Shown here: piece by piece, positions 17,362 through 26,538 of the stretch
Layout of the letters: every line of letters starts with the position of its first letter
Numbering within the stretch: position 1 is the stretch's first letter
From: Verrucomicrobiia bacterium
GTDB lineage: Bacteria; Verrucomicrobiota; Verrucomicrobiia; Limisphaerales; UBA8199
Assembly: GCA_035946615.1 (NCBI GenBank)
Contig: DASYZB010000105.1
Location: 124,001 to 188,000 of the forward strand
Direction of reading: 5' to 3'
Length of the DNA: 64,000 nt
Made by a program: the position numbers and the translations under genes
The notes under the pieces: generated by a model
Database searches by the model: none
Seen by the model: only the letters and a program-made list of their open reading frames with translations
Told to the model about the DNA's origin: nothing

Positions 17362-18774
17362 CTACAGGAACTTGCCCGGGTTAAGTATCCCCTTTGGATC
17401 GAGCGCGTGCTTAATGGTCCGGTGTAATGCGCGCGCTTCTTTCGAGACAGCCTTCGGCCACCAAGGCAATTTGGCCAGGCCAATGCCATGCTCACCCGTA
17501 ATGGCCCCGCCCCAGGCCAGCACCTGGCCGAACAGGTCATCCAGGGCAGCCTTGCTGCGCTGTTTTGCCCCAGGTTGGTTGAAATCAACCATGATATTGG
17601 TGTGGATGTTGCCGTCCCCGGCATGGCCAAAACACGCAACGGCAACGTCGTGCTTGTTCTGCAAACGGGCGGCAAAGGCAAACAGGTCTTCGAGCCGTCC
17701 GCGCGGAACCACGATATCCTCGTTGAGCTTGGTGAGCCCGGTGTCGCGCAAAGCGTAGGAGAATTCCCGCCGGATTTGCCACATCTCCTCGCACCGATTG
17801 GAACCAAGGCCGGTTTCCAGGAACAGTGGCCGGAATCGCGCGAGTAGTTGTTTCAACTGACCAGCCTCGCTTTTGACGGAGCGGATCTGGCCATCAAGTT
17901 CCACGATCAGATGCGCTCTGCAATTGCGCAGCCGCCGGATGGTGCTGGAAGGCTGAGCCGTGGGCTGCGGCTCGCAAATGGCGAGTTGGGTGAGGCGGCG
18001 GTAAGCCGCCGCGAGCGTAAAAGAATCAGCCAATTCCAGCGCGGCGGGCAGAAGGCCGGCGTCTAAAATCCCGCGTACACAGCGCGCGGCAGCGCGCATT
18101 GAAGAAAAACCAACAGCCAGACAAGCCCGATATGGAGGCAGCGGGAGGAGTTTCAATGTGGCCTCGGTCACCACGCCAAGCAACCCTTCGGAGCCGACGA
18201 ATAGCCGGTGCAGTTCAAAACCGGTTTTATTCTTGTGCGTTCGGCCACCGAGGCGAACCACGGCGCCGCCGGCCAGGACGACCTCGATGCCCAGGACATA
18301 ATCGCGCGTGACGCCATATTTAAGGCAGCGCGGGCCGCCGGCGTTGGTGGCAATGTTGCCGCCAATGGCGCTATTGGCCCTGCTGGCTGGGTCGGGGGGA
18401 TAAAACAGGCCGCGTTTTTCCACAGCATCCTGGAGCTTTTGAGTGGTGACCCCCGGTTCGACCACCGCAACAAAATCGGCAACGGAAATTTCCTTAATCC
18501 GATTCATCCGTTCGAGGGAGAGCACAATACCGCCGCGGGCCGGGACGCACCCTCCCACATACCCATAACCGGCGCCTCGAGGGGTAACCGGAATCCGATG
18601 GCGATTGGCAAAGCGCAGCAAGACCGAAACCGAGCGGGTGGTCCGGGGCAAAGCAACCGCATCAGGCCGGTGCGTAGCGAACCATTTGTCTCCTGAGTGA
18701 CTGGCCAGCACAGCCGGGTCGAAGCTGAGTTCGTCCGCTGGGAGGACGGCTCGAAGTCGTGCAGGGAGGTTCAA
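17362..18774 (-). CDS. FAD-linked oxidase, GlcD/D-lactate dehydrogenase type
   Basis: 470 residues with an FAD_binding_4 domain (VTPRGAGYGYVGGCVPARGG near 62, GGNIATNAGGPRCLKYGVTR near 133) and an FAD-oxidase C-terminal domain ending GEHGIGLAK...LDPKGILNPGKFL. The HAGDGNIHTNIMVDF segment is the usual substrate/flavin histidine region. Members oxidise 2-hydroxy acids such as glycolate or D-lactate; the substrate here cannot be told. No GlcE or GlcF is next to it. Its start overlaps the stop of the PIN-TRAM gene by four bases, so it belongs to the mla/PIN transcription unit. Confidence 0.87.
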   Translation of the reverse strand: MNLPARLRAVLPADELSFDPAVLASHSGDKWFATHRPDAVALPRTTRSVSVLLRFANRHRIPVTPRGAGYGYVGGCVPARGGIVLSLERMNRIKEISVADFVAVVEPGVTTQKLQDAVEKRGLFYPPDPASRANSAIGGNIATNAGGPRCLKYGVTRDYVLGIEVVLAGGAVVRLGGRTHKNKTGFELHRLFVGSEGLLGVVTEATLKLLPLPPYRACLAVGFSSMRAAARCVRGILDAGLLPAALELADSFTLAAAYRRLTQLAICEPQPTAQPSSTIRRLRNCRAHLIVELDGQIRSVKSEAGQLKQLLARFRPLFLETGLGSNRCEEMWQIRREFSYALRDTGLTKLNEDIVVPRGRLEDLFAFAARLQNKHDVAVACFGHAGDGNIHTNIMVDFNQPGAKQRSKAALDDLFGQVLAWGGAITGEHGIGLAKLPWWPKAVSKEARALHRTIKHALDPKGILNPGKFL

Positions 18775-19802
18775 GCTGCAGGGACAGCCGGAAGGGGCTG
18801 TTTGAGTTCGGCGAATACAATCACCCCGGCGCCCGTCTGGAGCAGGCTCTGCACCTGGGCCTCGACCTGCTGGCCGATGCAGGGTTGGGCGCGATTGACG
18901 ACCACCATGGTACCATCGGGCAGGTAGCCGACGCCCTGGCCTTTATCTTTGCCCTCGCGCACGATTCGCAACGAGAGCACTTCGCCCGGCAGCAACACCG
19001 TGCGCAAGGATTTGGCCAACTCGTGCAAGTTCACGTAGTTAACCGATTGCAGTTCGGCAATCTTGCCCAGGTTAAAATCGTTGGTATAGAGCTTGGCCTT
19101 GAGATTGCGCGCCAGCCGCACCAGTTTGGCATCGACCCCCGTTTCGTCGGGAAAATCGCCGTCGTGGATTTTGACTTCGTTGCGGTTGTTCCGCTGGATG
19201 CGGTTAAGCATCTCGAGGCCGCGCCGGCCCCGGGCGCGTTTGACGGGGTCATTGGAATCGGCAATTTGTTGAAGCTCCTTGAGAACAAATCGCGGAACCA
19301 CTATGAGGCCCTCGATAAAATTGGCCTCGATTAAGTCCGCCACGCGCCCGTCAATGATGGCACTGGTGTCCAGCAGCAGGAGGTTGTCCGGTTTGTTTTG
19401 GGGCGCAAAACGGACATAGGGAATAATGAGGGAAAAATCCTCCTTGTTGCTGCGCATGGCCAGCACGATGCCAATATAACTGAAGCTCAGGAACAGGCAC
19501 AGGCGGATGATCCAGCGGTGCATCTCGTCAGCCCGCTCGAAGAGGCCCGAGTGGTCGATGAGCAGGGCCACCACCGTGCCCAGGAGCAGGCCGAAAGTGG
19601 TGGCTGAAAAGGCCCGCAACGAAAACCCCTTGAGCATCTCATCAATCGCTATCATCAGCCAGCCGAAGCCGAATCCGATAACCATCCCCAGGAGGGCGCC
19701 ATTGGAAACGATTACGAACTCCTCGCGGACCTGGCTGATGGCGTAGCCCCCCAGTGTACACAGGGCCAGAAAGAGGATGCGGATTACCCAGAGCGCCATC
19801 AT
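18771..19802 (-). CDS. PIN-TRAM domain membrane protein (YacL-like)
   Basis: 343 residues: four N-terminal membrane helices (to about 115), then a PIN nuclease domain beginning LLLLDTSAIIDGRVADLIEA near 143, then a TRAM domain (LLPGEVLSLRIVREGKDKGQ near 265). PIN acidic residues are present: D in LLDTS, E in VLKELQQIAD, and DTND-type YTNDFNLGKIAEL. This is the architecture of Bacillus YacL, a family with a predicted role in RNA cleavage at the membrane but little functional data. It lies five bases downstream of mlaD in the same direction. Confidence 0.85.
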   Translation of the reverse strand: MMALWVIRILFLALCTLGGYAISQVREEFVIVSNGALLGMVIGFGFGWLMIAIDEMLKGFSLRAFSATTFGLLLGTVVALLIDHSGLFERADEMHRWIIRLCLFLSFSYIGIVLAMRSNKEDFSLIIPYVRFAPQNKPDNLLLLDTSAIIDGRVADLIEANFIEGLIVVPRFVLKELQQIADSNDPVKRARGRRGLEMLNRIQRNNRNEVKIHDGDFPDETGVDAKLVRLARNLKAKLYTNDFNLGKIAELQSVNYVNLHELAKSLRTVLLPGEVLSLRIVREGKDKGQGVGYLPDGTMVVVNRAQPCIGQQVEAQVQSLLQTGAGVIVFAELKQPLPAVPAA

Positions 19803-19807
19803 AGGGC

Positions 19808-20803
19808 TTAATCAAAAGGGTTCTTGGGGGCGGTGATTGGGGCGGCTGGCCCCGCCGGGGCATTGGTCCGGGGCGGTTTGTGACGCCACAAGACGCCCCA
19901 CAATCCAAGACGATTCAGGTTGCTGCTGGTAATGCTCAAGTTATCGGCGATTTGCGTCATTTTAGCCGCTAGTTGCTGGTTTTCGAGCAGGTTCCCGGCC
20001 AACCCCTTCCCTGCCCGCATGTCAGTCATCACAGATTTCAACACTTCTGTCGAGGTTTCAACATTTTTCACCGCTGCGTGGATTTCGGTGCGGTTGCTTT
20101 GGACCAACCCGCGAAGGTCTCCGGCGAACTGGTTGAGTTGGCCCGAAAAGAGCGACAGGTTGCTGACCGACTCGGAAACGGACAAGCTGTTCGAATTTAC
20201 CAAGCCATCGATGTTGCCTACCGTCGTGAGGGCGCGGTCTGAGACTGCGCGCAGATTGGCTGCGGTCAGCGAGAGATTGGTGAGGGTTTGCGGATTGAGC
20301 AGAGTGCCGGTGACCTCGCTCAGGGCGGCATTGAGCCTTTTGACTGTCTCATCGATACGCATGATGAACCCGCTGGCGGAGCGGGTAAACTCCTGCAGGT
20401 TAAAGGGCGCCTCGGCTCGGGCTACATCTCCGTTCTTGAATGGGGGGGCTTTGTTGTCGGTAGGTTCGATGGCGACGTATTGATCGCCTAAAAAGCCGGA
20501 TTGCTCGATGACAAACAGGGCGTCTTTGTAAACCTTATACTGCGCAAAGATTCGCAAAGTGATGGTGACGCTCTTGCCATTATTGGCCAGCGCAATGTCA
20601 GACACGGTGCCCACCTGCACGCCTGACATCAGGACGCCTGCCCTGACCTTTAAGCCGCCGACATTGCTCGCGCGCAGGTAAATATCGTAGGTTGGGCGGA
20701 AGAAAGTCATTCCCTTGCTGAACTCCAGCAGCAGCGCTGCCAGCAGCACCAGGCCGATAGCCACAAACACGCCCACTCTCAATTCAAGCCGCGATTTACT
20801 CAT
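19808..20803 (-). CDS. mlaD: MlaD-like MCE-domain lipid transport protein
   Basis: 331 residues. One N-terminal membrane anchor (LRVGVFVAIGLVLLAALLLE) precedes an MCE domain at about 38-115 (YDIYLRASNVGGLKVRAGVL, then GVQVGTVSDIALAN). A long, mostly helical C-terminal region to about residue 300 could form the needle or tunnel part. With the ATPase and permease immediately upstream it forms an MlaFED-type phospholipid importer/exporter at the inner membrane. The C-terminus is proline-rich. No MlaB or MlaC gene follows; a PIN-TRAM gene does. Confidence 0.88.
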   Translation of the reverse strand: MSKSRLELRVGVFVAIGLVLLAALLLEFSKGMTFFRPTYDIYLRASNVGGLKVRAGVLMSGVQVGTVSDIALANNGKSVTITLRIFAQYKVYKDALFVIEQSGFLGDQYVAIEPTDNKAPPFKNGDVARAEAPFNLQEFTRSASGFIMRIDETVKRLNAALSEVTGTLLNPQTLTNLSLTAANLRAVSDRALTTVGNIDGLVNSNSLSVSESVSNLSLFSGQLNQFAGDLRGLVQSNRTEIHAAVKNVETSTEVLKSVMTDMRAGKGLAGNLLENQQLAAKMTQIADNLSITSSNLNRLGLWGVLWRHKPPRTNAPAGPAAPITAPKNPFD

Positions 20804-20837
20804 AAAATTCCGGTTCTAATCTTGAAAAGACGCTCAT

Positions 20838-21584
20838 CTATAATTGTGCTGGTCCGTCGTCCGAGACCCCCTCAACAAACTGCCGAACGATGGGGTCTTG
20901 CGACGCAAAAATCTCCTCGGCCGTTCCGGTCGTATAAATCCTTTTTTCATGCAGCATGAGAATCCGCTGGCCGAGCCGGCGGGCGCTGCGCATATCATGG
21001 GTGACGACGACGGTGGTGACATTGAGCAGATCGCGCACCCGGAGCATGAGCTTATCGATGCTATCCGAGACGATTGGGTCGAGGCCGGTTGTGGGTTCAT
21101 CATACAATACAATCTCCGGCTCATAAATAATCGCTCGGGCCAGCCCGACCCGTTTGCGCATGCCGCCCGAAAGCTCGGAGGGATTCTTCTGCTCGATTCC
21201 TGGCAAATCAACCAAGTCCAGCACATGGGCCACTTTCCTGGCAACCTCGCTCTCGGGCAGCGAGCGGTCCCGCCGGAACGCAAATCCGATATTCTCGGCG
21301 ACGGTCATCGAGTCGAACAAGGCGGCGCTTTGGAAGAGCATCCCGAATTTGTGACGGATACGCAGGAGTTGCCGCTCGTCCAGAGGCACGATATTTTCGC
21401 CCTCAATCAAGACCTCGCCTGAATCAGGCTTGAGCAGCGCAATCAGATGCTTGAGCAGCACGCTCTTGCCGCCGCCGCTCCGTCCAATGATGACGACTGA
21501 TTCGCCCTTTTCGATCTGGAAACTGACGCCATCAAGGATTTTATGGTTCCCAAAGCTTTTGCTCAACTGACGCACCTCAATCAT
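20838..21584 (-). CDS. mlaF: MlaF-like ABC transporter ATPase
   Basis: 248 residues. Walker A is IIGRSGGGKSVLLKHL near 34, the signature is NPSELSGGMRKRVGLARAI near 137, and Walker B is IVLYDEPTTGLD near 160, followed by the H-loop VVTHDMRSARRLG. This is the Ttg2A/MlaF branch, which energises phospholipid movement between membranes. The gene starts one base downstream of the permease stop and lies 34 bases upstream of mlaD. Confidence 0.93.
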   Translation of the reverse strand: MIEVRQLSKSFGNHKILDGVSFQIEKGESVVIIGRSGGGKSVLLKHLIALLKPDSGEVLIEGENIVPLDERQLLRIRHKFGMLFQSAALFDSMTVAENIGFAFRRDRSLPESEVARKVAHVLDLVDLPGIEQKNPSELSGGMRKRVGLARAIIYEPEIVLYDEPTTGLDPIVSDSIDKLMLRVRDLLNVTTVVVTHDMRSARRLGQRILMLHEKRIYTTGTAEEIFASQDPIVRQFVEGVSDDGPAQL

Positions 21585-21585
21585 C

Positions 21586-22362
21586 TTACACGGTATGAAA
21601 AATCTTCCCCAGGACCAGAGTCAGGAAGAAATTGGTGATCAAAATCGTGATGGACGAATAAACGACCGCTTCGGTTGTTGCGCGTCCAACGCCCTCGGCC
21701 CCTTCGCCGCAAAACATGCCCTTGTAACACCCGACAATGGCAATAATCCCGCCAAAAATGAGGGCCTTTATGAGTCCAACGGCGACATCGATGACGCCGG
21801 TGTATTTAATCATGTTGTACCAGAGATAGGTGGGATCGACGCCGTACAAGTAAACTCCAACCAAATAGCCCGCACAGATGCCCACGGTGATGGATTCTGC
21901 AGTTAGCAGCGGCAGGGCGGCATGCAGCGCCAGCAGCCTGGGCACCACCAGGTAATCCACCGGATGCGTCGCCAGAGTTCGCAGCGCGTCGATCTGTTCG
22001 GTGACCTTCATGGTACCCAACTCCGCCGCAATGGCTGCTCCCACTCGGCCCGCTACCATCAACCCGGTCAGAACAGGGCCCAGTTCGCTGCACATCGACA
22101 CACTCACGACCGCCAGGGTCGCGGTATCCATTTTGACCTTGTGAAACTGCAGATACGTTTGAGCCGCCAGCACCATCCCGGTGAAGGCGCCGGTAATCAG
22201 GACGACCGACTGCGATTTGACTCCGACGAAGTAGATTTGGTACAACAGGTCCCTCCAGGCAACTTTGAAGGTCAGCAGCGAGGCCATTGTGTCTTTGGTC
22301 AACAGCGTCAACTGCCCCAGTCCTTCGAGCCAATCGGAAATCCACTTACCCCAGAAACTCAT
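21586..22362 (-). CDS. mlaE: MlaE-like ABC permease
   Basis: 258 residues of the MlaE/Ttg2B permease family with about five to six membrane helices. Conserved segments are ITGAFTGMVLAAQTYLQF near 57, SELGPVLTGLMVAGRVGAAI near 92, and AAELGTMKVTEQIDALRTLA near 112 (the EQIDAL coupling helix). It is first gene of the mlaE-mlaF-mlaD-PIN-glcD-like run. The 201 bases upstream (22363-22563) contain no recognisable gene and presumably hold the promoter. Confidence 0.93.
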   Translation of the reverse strand: MSFWGKWISDWLEGLGQLTLLTKDTMASLLTFKVAWRDLLYQIYFVGVKSQSVVLITGAFTGMVLAAQTYLQFHKVKMDTATLAVVSVSMCSELGPVLTGLMVAGRVGAAIAAELGTMKVTEQIDALRTLATHPVDYLVVPRLLALHAALPLLTAESITVGICAGYLVGVYLYGVDPTYLWYNMIKYTGVIDVAVGLIKALIFGGIIAIVGCYKGMFCGEGAEGVGRATTEAVVYSSITILITNFFLTLVLGKIFHTV

Positions 22363-22563
22363 AGGCGCGTGGAAGCTAACAGAGGGGGCGGGGGTTGGCT
22401 AGGGCCATCGGACGCCCCTGGGCGCCTCAAAGTCTCGCCTAACGGAATTCTTCGAACCGCCGAATGCGCGGAAAAACCGGGTGAAGGCCGCGTATTCCGC
22501 GGTAGAAGCTCTTCTCTCTAGTGGCTGGCCGCGACTTGGTCTGCAGCAACAGCGATAGGGGCA

Positions 22564-22809
22564 TCAGTTATTCTCAGGGCGCGGCAACACCAGTGGGCCC
22601 TGGTAATAATAATCGCACCCGCCTCCGGTCCCTTCCTGCAACAATTCCGGGTCGATCTCGATCCTGGCTTTGAGCCTGTAACTGCCTAACTCGAACGAAT
22701 CCCAAATGACGAACGCCCGCTCGTCTTCGAATTCCAACTCCAAATCCATGGACTTGGATGCGCCGTGATCGACGGCCATCCCCCGCAATTTATACGACTT
22801 TATATGCAT
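22564..22809 (-). CDS. Small hypothetical protein
   Basis: 81 residues, MHIKSYKLRGMAVDHGASKS onward, with alternating acidic and hydrophobic residues (MDLELEFEDERAFVIWDSFE) that look like a small beta-rich domain. A C-terminal GGGCDYYYQGPLVLPRP follows. It has no signal peptide or membrane segment and I do not recognise the family. The composition is like a real protein, and upstream there is a duplicated TGACCCATTTT (about 22815 and 22834). It is apparently monocistronic. Confidence 0.55.
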   Translation of the reverse strand: MHIKSYKLRGMAVDHGASKSMDLELEFEDERAFVIWDSFELGSYRLKARIEIDPELLQEGTGGGCDYYYQGPLVLPRPENN

Positions 22810-22972
22810 GCGTTTGACCCATTTTTTTAATCAATGACCCATTTTGCGCCTATTCGGCTTATACCCTTCTAATGAACCCACGCCATCAAGTCACGCAGAA
22901 AAATTACGGACGATCACGCCTGTCTTCCTATTGAGGGGCGGTTCTTCGCCCAAGTGATGTTAATCCTCGCGC

Positions 22973-23071
22973 GTAGCAGCCGGCGCCAGGAGGCTGTGAC
23001 CTTAGCCCTGAGTTTCACAGGGCCAAGCCGGAGGCCGAAAAAAAGTAGAGCCTCCTGACGTCGGCTGCTAC
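22973..23071. repeat. REP-like inverted pair (BIME-like) downstream of gpsA
   Basis: The arms are 22973-22995 (GTAGCAGCCGGCGCCAGGAG plus GCT) and 23049-23071 (its reverse complement with two differences), separated by 53 bases. Each arm has GTAG at its foot and AGCC/GGCT able to pair around a 10-base loop. The stretch between contains GAGTTTCACAGGGC, also found (with changes) in the copy at 43.4 kb. It lies in the 283-base gap 22810-23092, 22 bases from the gpsA stop, and could also affect 3' end stability of that message. Confidence 0.8.
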
Positions 23072-23092
23072 GATCACTGGTGAACGCGCGCG

Positions 23093-24073
23093 TCAGCTTT
23101 CGGGCTTTAAATCGCGCGTCATGAGGTCCCGCACAGCCTGGGCGACATTTTTCTGCTCATAGAGCATGGCGAAGACCTCGTCGATGACCGGGGTGACGAC
23201 CCGGTGTTTGCGGGCCAGTTGGTAGGCCGAACGCGCGGTGGGATAGCCTTCTGCCACGGCCACCATGCCGGCTGCGATGTCCGCAGGCTTTTCTCCACGG
23301 CCAACACGCTCCCCAAACCCGCGGTTGCGGCTCAGTCGCGAGAAGCACGTGACCATGAGATCGCCCAACCCGCTTAAACCGGTGAAAGTCTCGGGCTCGG
23401 CGCCGCAGGCTATGCCCAAGCGGCGGATTTCCACAACAGCGCGTGTCACAAGCGCCGCCTTGGAATTGTCCCCAAAACCCAGCCCGTCGCTAACGCCTGC
23501 AGCCAAAGCGATGACATTCTTGAGAGCGCCACCCAGCTCGACCCCGAGGACGTCTTGGCCGGTATAAACGCGGAAAGTGGGCCGGCTGAACAGAGTCTGG
23601 ACCAGCGCGGCGGTGGTGGGGTCCTCGCTGGCGGCAACGATGGCGGTGGGTATGTCCCGGGCGACCTCGATTGCGAAGCTGGGCCCTGAAAGCGCCGCGC
23701 ATTTGGCTTGCGGCGCGTTTTGAGCCAGAATGCCGCACATGGTCAGCCCTGTATCGTATTCGATTCCTTTTGTGACGCTGACGAGCGGGCCGGAGTAATG
23801 TTTCAACTGAAGGGTCACCTGGCGAAAGGGCTGGGACGGCACAGCCACGACAACACATTCCGCTCGATCAACGGCCTCCGGTAGGCCCGGTTCGAGCAGC
23901 AAATCCGCCGGCAGATCAATCCCCGGCAAAAAGCGCTCATTACGGTGGGTCTGGCGGATTTCATGCAACCACTCGGGTTTGTGACCCCAGAGGGTGATTT
24001 GATTTCCTCCCTGGTAAAGAAGACGCGCCAAGGCTGTCCCCCATGCGCCTGCGCCCAGTATGGTGATGTTCAT
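23093..24073 (-). CDS. gpsA: Glycerol-3-phosphate dehydrogenase, NAD(P)+
   Basis: 326 residues. It makes sn-glycerol-3-phosphate from dihydroxyacetone phosphate for phospholipid synthesis. The nucleotide-binding motif is ITILGAGAWGTALARLL at 3-19. The family segments SVTKGIEY near 100 and ALSGPSFAIEVARDIPTAIV near 133 are visible, as are the catalytic lysine region GGALKNVIALAAGVSDGLGF near 180 and TFTGLSGLGDLMVTC near 239. It overlaps plsY by four bases, joining two consecutive steps of one pathway. Confidence 0.96.
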   Translation of the reverse strand: MNITILGAGAWGTALARLLYQGGNQITLWGHKPEWLHEIRQTHRNERFLPGIDLPADLLLEPGLPEAVDRAECVVVAVPSQPFRQVTLQLKHYSGPLVSVTKGIEYDTGLTMCGILAQNAPQAKCAALSGPSFAIEVARDIPTAIVAASEDPTTAALVQTLFSRPTFRVYTGQDVLGVELGGALKNVIALAAGVSDGLGFGDNSKAALVTRAVVEIRRLGIACGAEPETFTGLSGLGDLMVTCFSRLSRNRGFGERVGRGEKPADIAAGMVAVAEGYPTARSAYQLARKHRVVTPVIDEVFAMLYEQKNVAQAVRDLMTRDLKPES

Positions 24074-24735
24074 GAGGTGGATTCGGGCGAGTGCCCTCCC
24101 GCGGGCTGGCCCTTGCGGCCAAAGCGGTTCTCGGTCCCGTTGAGCAGGCGTTGGATGTTGGATTTGTGTTTAAAAATGGCCAAGGCAGCCATAGCGGCCG
24201 TCACGACGATGAGATTGGTGCTTCGCCCGGTCAACCAGGCAGCAAAGGGAAGGGCAAACGAGGCAATCATCGAAGCCAGGGAAACATAGCAGGTGAGGAG
24301 CAACACGACAGCCCAAATAACCAGGATAATGATCAAAGCCAAAGGGACCAGGGCCGCCAGGACGCCGGCTGAGGTGGCGATGCCTTTGCCGCCACGGAAG
24401 CCAAGCCAGCAGGTGTAATTGTGACCCAGAATCGCCGACAAACCCGCCGTGATTTCGAACCACTCCCGTTCGAGCGGTGAAGCCGCCGGATACAGACTGT
24501 TGCAAATGACCCCCGCCGCCAGGGTGACTGCCACCCACCCCTTAAAAGCATCTGCCAGCAATACAAGAATCCCGGCAAGCATGCCCTGGGTCCGAAACAC
24601 ATTGGTCGCTCCAATATTGCCGCTGCCTGTTTTGCGAATGTCAATGCCCCGAGTTTTGCCGGCCAAGAACCCGCTTGGGATCGAGCCCAGCAAATATCCA
24701 ATAAGCGCGCAGAGGCAATAGCCAACAATCGCCAC
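24070..24735 (-). CDS. plsY: Acyl-phosphate:glycerol-3-phosphate acyltransferase
   Basis: 221-residue inner-membrane protein with about six helices. PlsY motifs are present: LLGSIPSGFLAGKTRGIDIR near 15, GSGNIGATNVFRTQG near 37, and HNYTCWLGFRGGKGIATSAG near 100. It transfers an acyl group from acyl phosphate to glycerol-3-phosphate, the product of GpsA encoded next. It is the first gene of the pair, and the 63 bases to the divergent amidohydrolase must hold both promoters. Confidence 0.95.
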   Translation of the reverse strand: MAIVGYCLCALIGYLLGSIPSGFLAGKTRGIDIRKTGSGNIGATNVFRTQGMLAGILVLLADAFKGWVAVTLAAGVICNSLYPAASPLEREWFEITAGLSAILGHNYTCWLGFRGGKGIATSAGVLAALVPLALIIILVIWAVVLLLTCYVSLASMIASFALPFAAWLTGRSTNLIVVTAAMAALAIFKHKSNIQRLLNGTENRFGRKGQPAGGHSPESTS

Positions 24736-24798
24736 CCGGCCAATCTAGGACTTAGCGCGCCAAACCCGCAACCAAAAGAAACTTCGAGGATTCGGAAC

Positions 24799-26469
24799 GT
24801 GACATCCACCCCTCGGATGACTAAATATCTCTTGCTGAACTCTCCATCTCAAAGCAGGACCGGGCTAATTGCTGCCGACCTTGTCATTTTCAACGCATCG
24901 GTCCACACCATGGACACGACTCAACCCATTGCCGAAGCGGTTGCAATCCTGGGCAACAGGATTGCCACAGTGGGTTCGACGGCTGAAACCCAAACATTAG
25001 CGGGACCTCGAACACGGACGATTGACGCTGGAGGAAATACCCTCTTACCCGGGTTCAATGATTCGCATGTGCATTTCCTGGCTGGTGGTTTTTCGCTGGG
25101 GAATGTCGATTTGCGCCAAACCCTTTCTCTGGATGAGTTGGCGGACGGTGTGCGCGATTATGCGGCCAGGCTCCCGAAGGGAAGTTGGATTCTTGGAGGC
25201 GATTGGGACCACGAAAAGTGGCCCGGCGCGCCATTGCCAACCAAAGCAGTGATTGATGCGGTGCTGCGCGATTACCCGGTGTTTATCAATCGGCTGGACG
25301 GCCACATGGCGCTGGCCAATAGCCTGGCGCTGCGGTTTGCCGGAATAACCAAACAAACCCCAGACCCACCGGGAGGGGTAATCGTGCGAGACTGTGCGAG
25401 CGGCGAACCGACGGGCCTGCTCAAGGATGCCGCCCAAAGTTTGGTGGAACGGGTGATCCCGGAGAAAACGTTCGAAGAAAAACGTGCCGCTGCCTTGGCC
25501 GCAACCCGCCACGCCGCGCAAGCGGGCGTGACAAGCCTTACCGATGTGTCCGCCGGTGAAGACGTTGGCCTTTACCAATTCATGGCCCAGCGGGGCGAGT
25601 TGAAAACGCGCATCTATGCGCTCCACTCGATTGTTTCCTGGGACGTCCTGGCCAAGGCCGGTGTCCGTGCAGCCTTCGGCGGGGATATGCTGCGCTTTGG
25701 CGGTTTGAAAGGGTTCGCAGACGGCAGCCTCGGTTCCTCAACAGCCTTGTTTTTTGAGGGTTATAGCGACGCACCGGAGAACCGGGGGCTGCTGTTCGAC
25801 CAGATGCTCCCGGAAGGGATCATGTTCCAGCGGGTGGAAAGGGCAGACCGCCTCGGGTTGCAAGTGATGATCCATGCTATCGGTGACGAGGCCAATTCGA
25901 GAATTCTGGACCTTTACCAAGCGGTGGCTGAGAAAAATGGCGCCGCGGACCGCCGGTTCCGAATCGAGCACGCGCAGCATCTGCGGCCCACCGATATCCC
26001 TCGGTTTGGCAGGCAAATGGTCATCGCTTCGATGCAACCCTACCATGCGGCCGACGATGGCCGTTGGTGCGAAAAGCGAATCGGCCCGGCGCGGGCCAAA
26101 AGCGCCTACGCCTTCCGCTCGCTCCTCGATAGCGGGGCGGTGCTGGCGTTCGGGTCGGACTGGACGGTTGCCCCGCTCAATCCGCTGGAAGGGATCAAAG
26201 CCGCCGTGACCCGCCAGACTCTCGATGGCAAATATCCCGGCGGCTGGTTCCCCGAGCAGAGGATTACTCTCGATGAAGCCCTGCGCGCCTACACCCTCGG
26301 TTCCGCCTATGCCGAGTTTTGCGATAAGGCAAAAGGGACCATCACGCCCGGGAAGCTTGCGGATGTGGTCCTCCTGGACAGGGACCTATACAAGATCGAT
26401 CCCATTCAAATAAACCAGGCTAAGGTTTTGCTCACTGTCATGGACGGCAACATCCTTTACCAACGCTGA
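24799..26469 (+). CDS. Amidohydrolase, YtcJ-like (Amidohydro_3)
   Basis: 556 residues of the metal-dependent amidohydrolase superfamily. LPGFNDSHVHFLAGG near 85 carries the first metal HxH. HMALANSLALRFAGI, the SDWTVAPLNPLEGI segment near 452 (catalytic Asp) and the closing GKLADVVLLDRDL are typical of the YtcJ group. Substrates are not predictable from sequence. GTG 24799 is favoured over ATG 24817 because CGAGGA sits eight bases before it. No signal peptide, so it is cytoplasmic. The GH31 gene follows after 69 bases on the same strand. Confidence 0.88.
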   Translation: MTSTPRMTKYLLLNSPSQSRTGLIAADLVIFNASVHTMDTTQPIAEAVAILGNRIATVGSTAETQTLAGPRTRTIDAGGNTLLPGFNDSHVHFLAGGFSLGNVDLRQTLSLDELADGVRDYAARLPKGSWILGGDWDHEKWPGAPLPTKAVIDAVLRDYPVFINRLDGHMALANSLALRFAGITKQTPDPPGGVIVRDCASGEPTGLLKDAAQSLVERVIPEKTFEEKRAAALAATRHAAQAGVTSLTDVSAGEDVGLYQFMAQRGELKTRIYALHSIVSWDVLAKAGVRAAFGGDMLRFGGLKGFADGSLGSSTALFFEGYSDAPENRGLLFDQMLPEGIMFQRVERADRLGLQVMIHAIGDEANSRILDLYQAVAEKNGAADRRFRIEHAQHLRPTDIPRFGRQMVIASMQPYHAADDGRWCEKRIGPARAKSAYAFRSLLDSGAVLAFGSDWTVAPLNPLEGIKAAVTRQTLDGKYPGGWFPEQRITLDEALRAYTLGSAYAEFCDKAKGTITPGKLADVVLLDRDLYKIDPIQINQAKVLLTVMDGNILYQR

Positions 26470-26538
26470 AATCAGGACATTACTCCAGCTTCATCATTGA
26501 CAAAGCCAGCGAACAAAACCTGAATCCTGGGCAAGATT

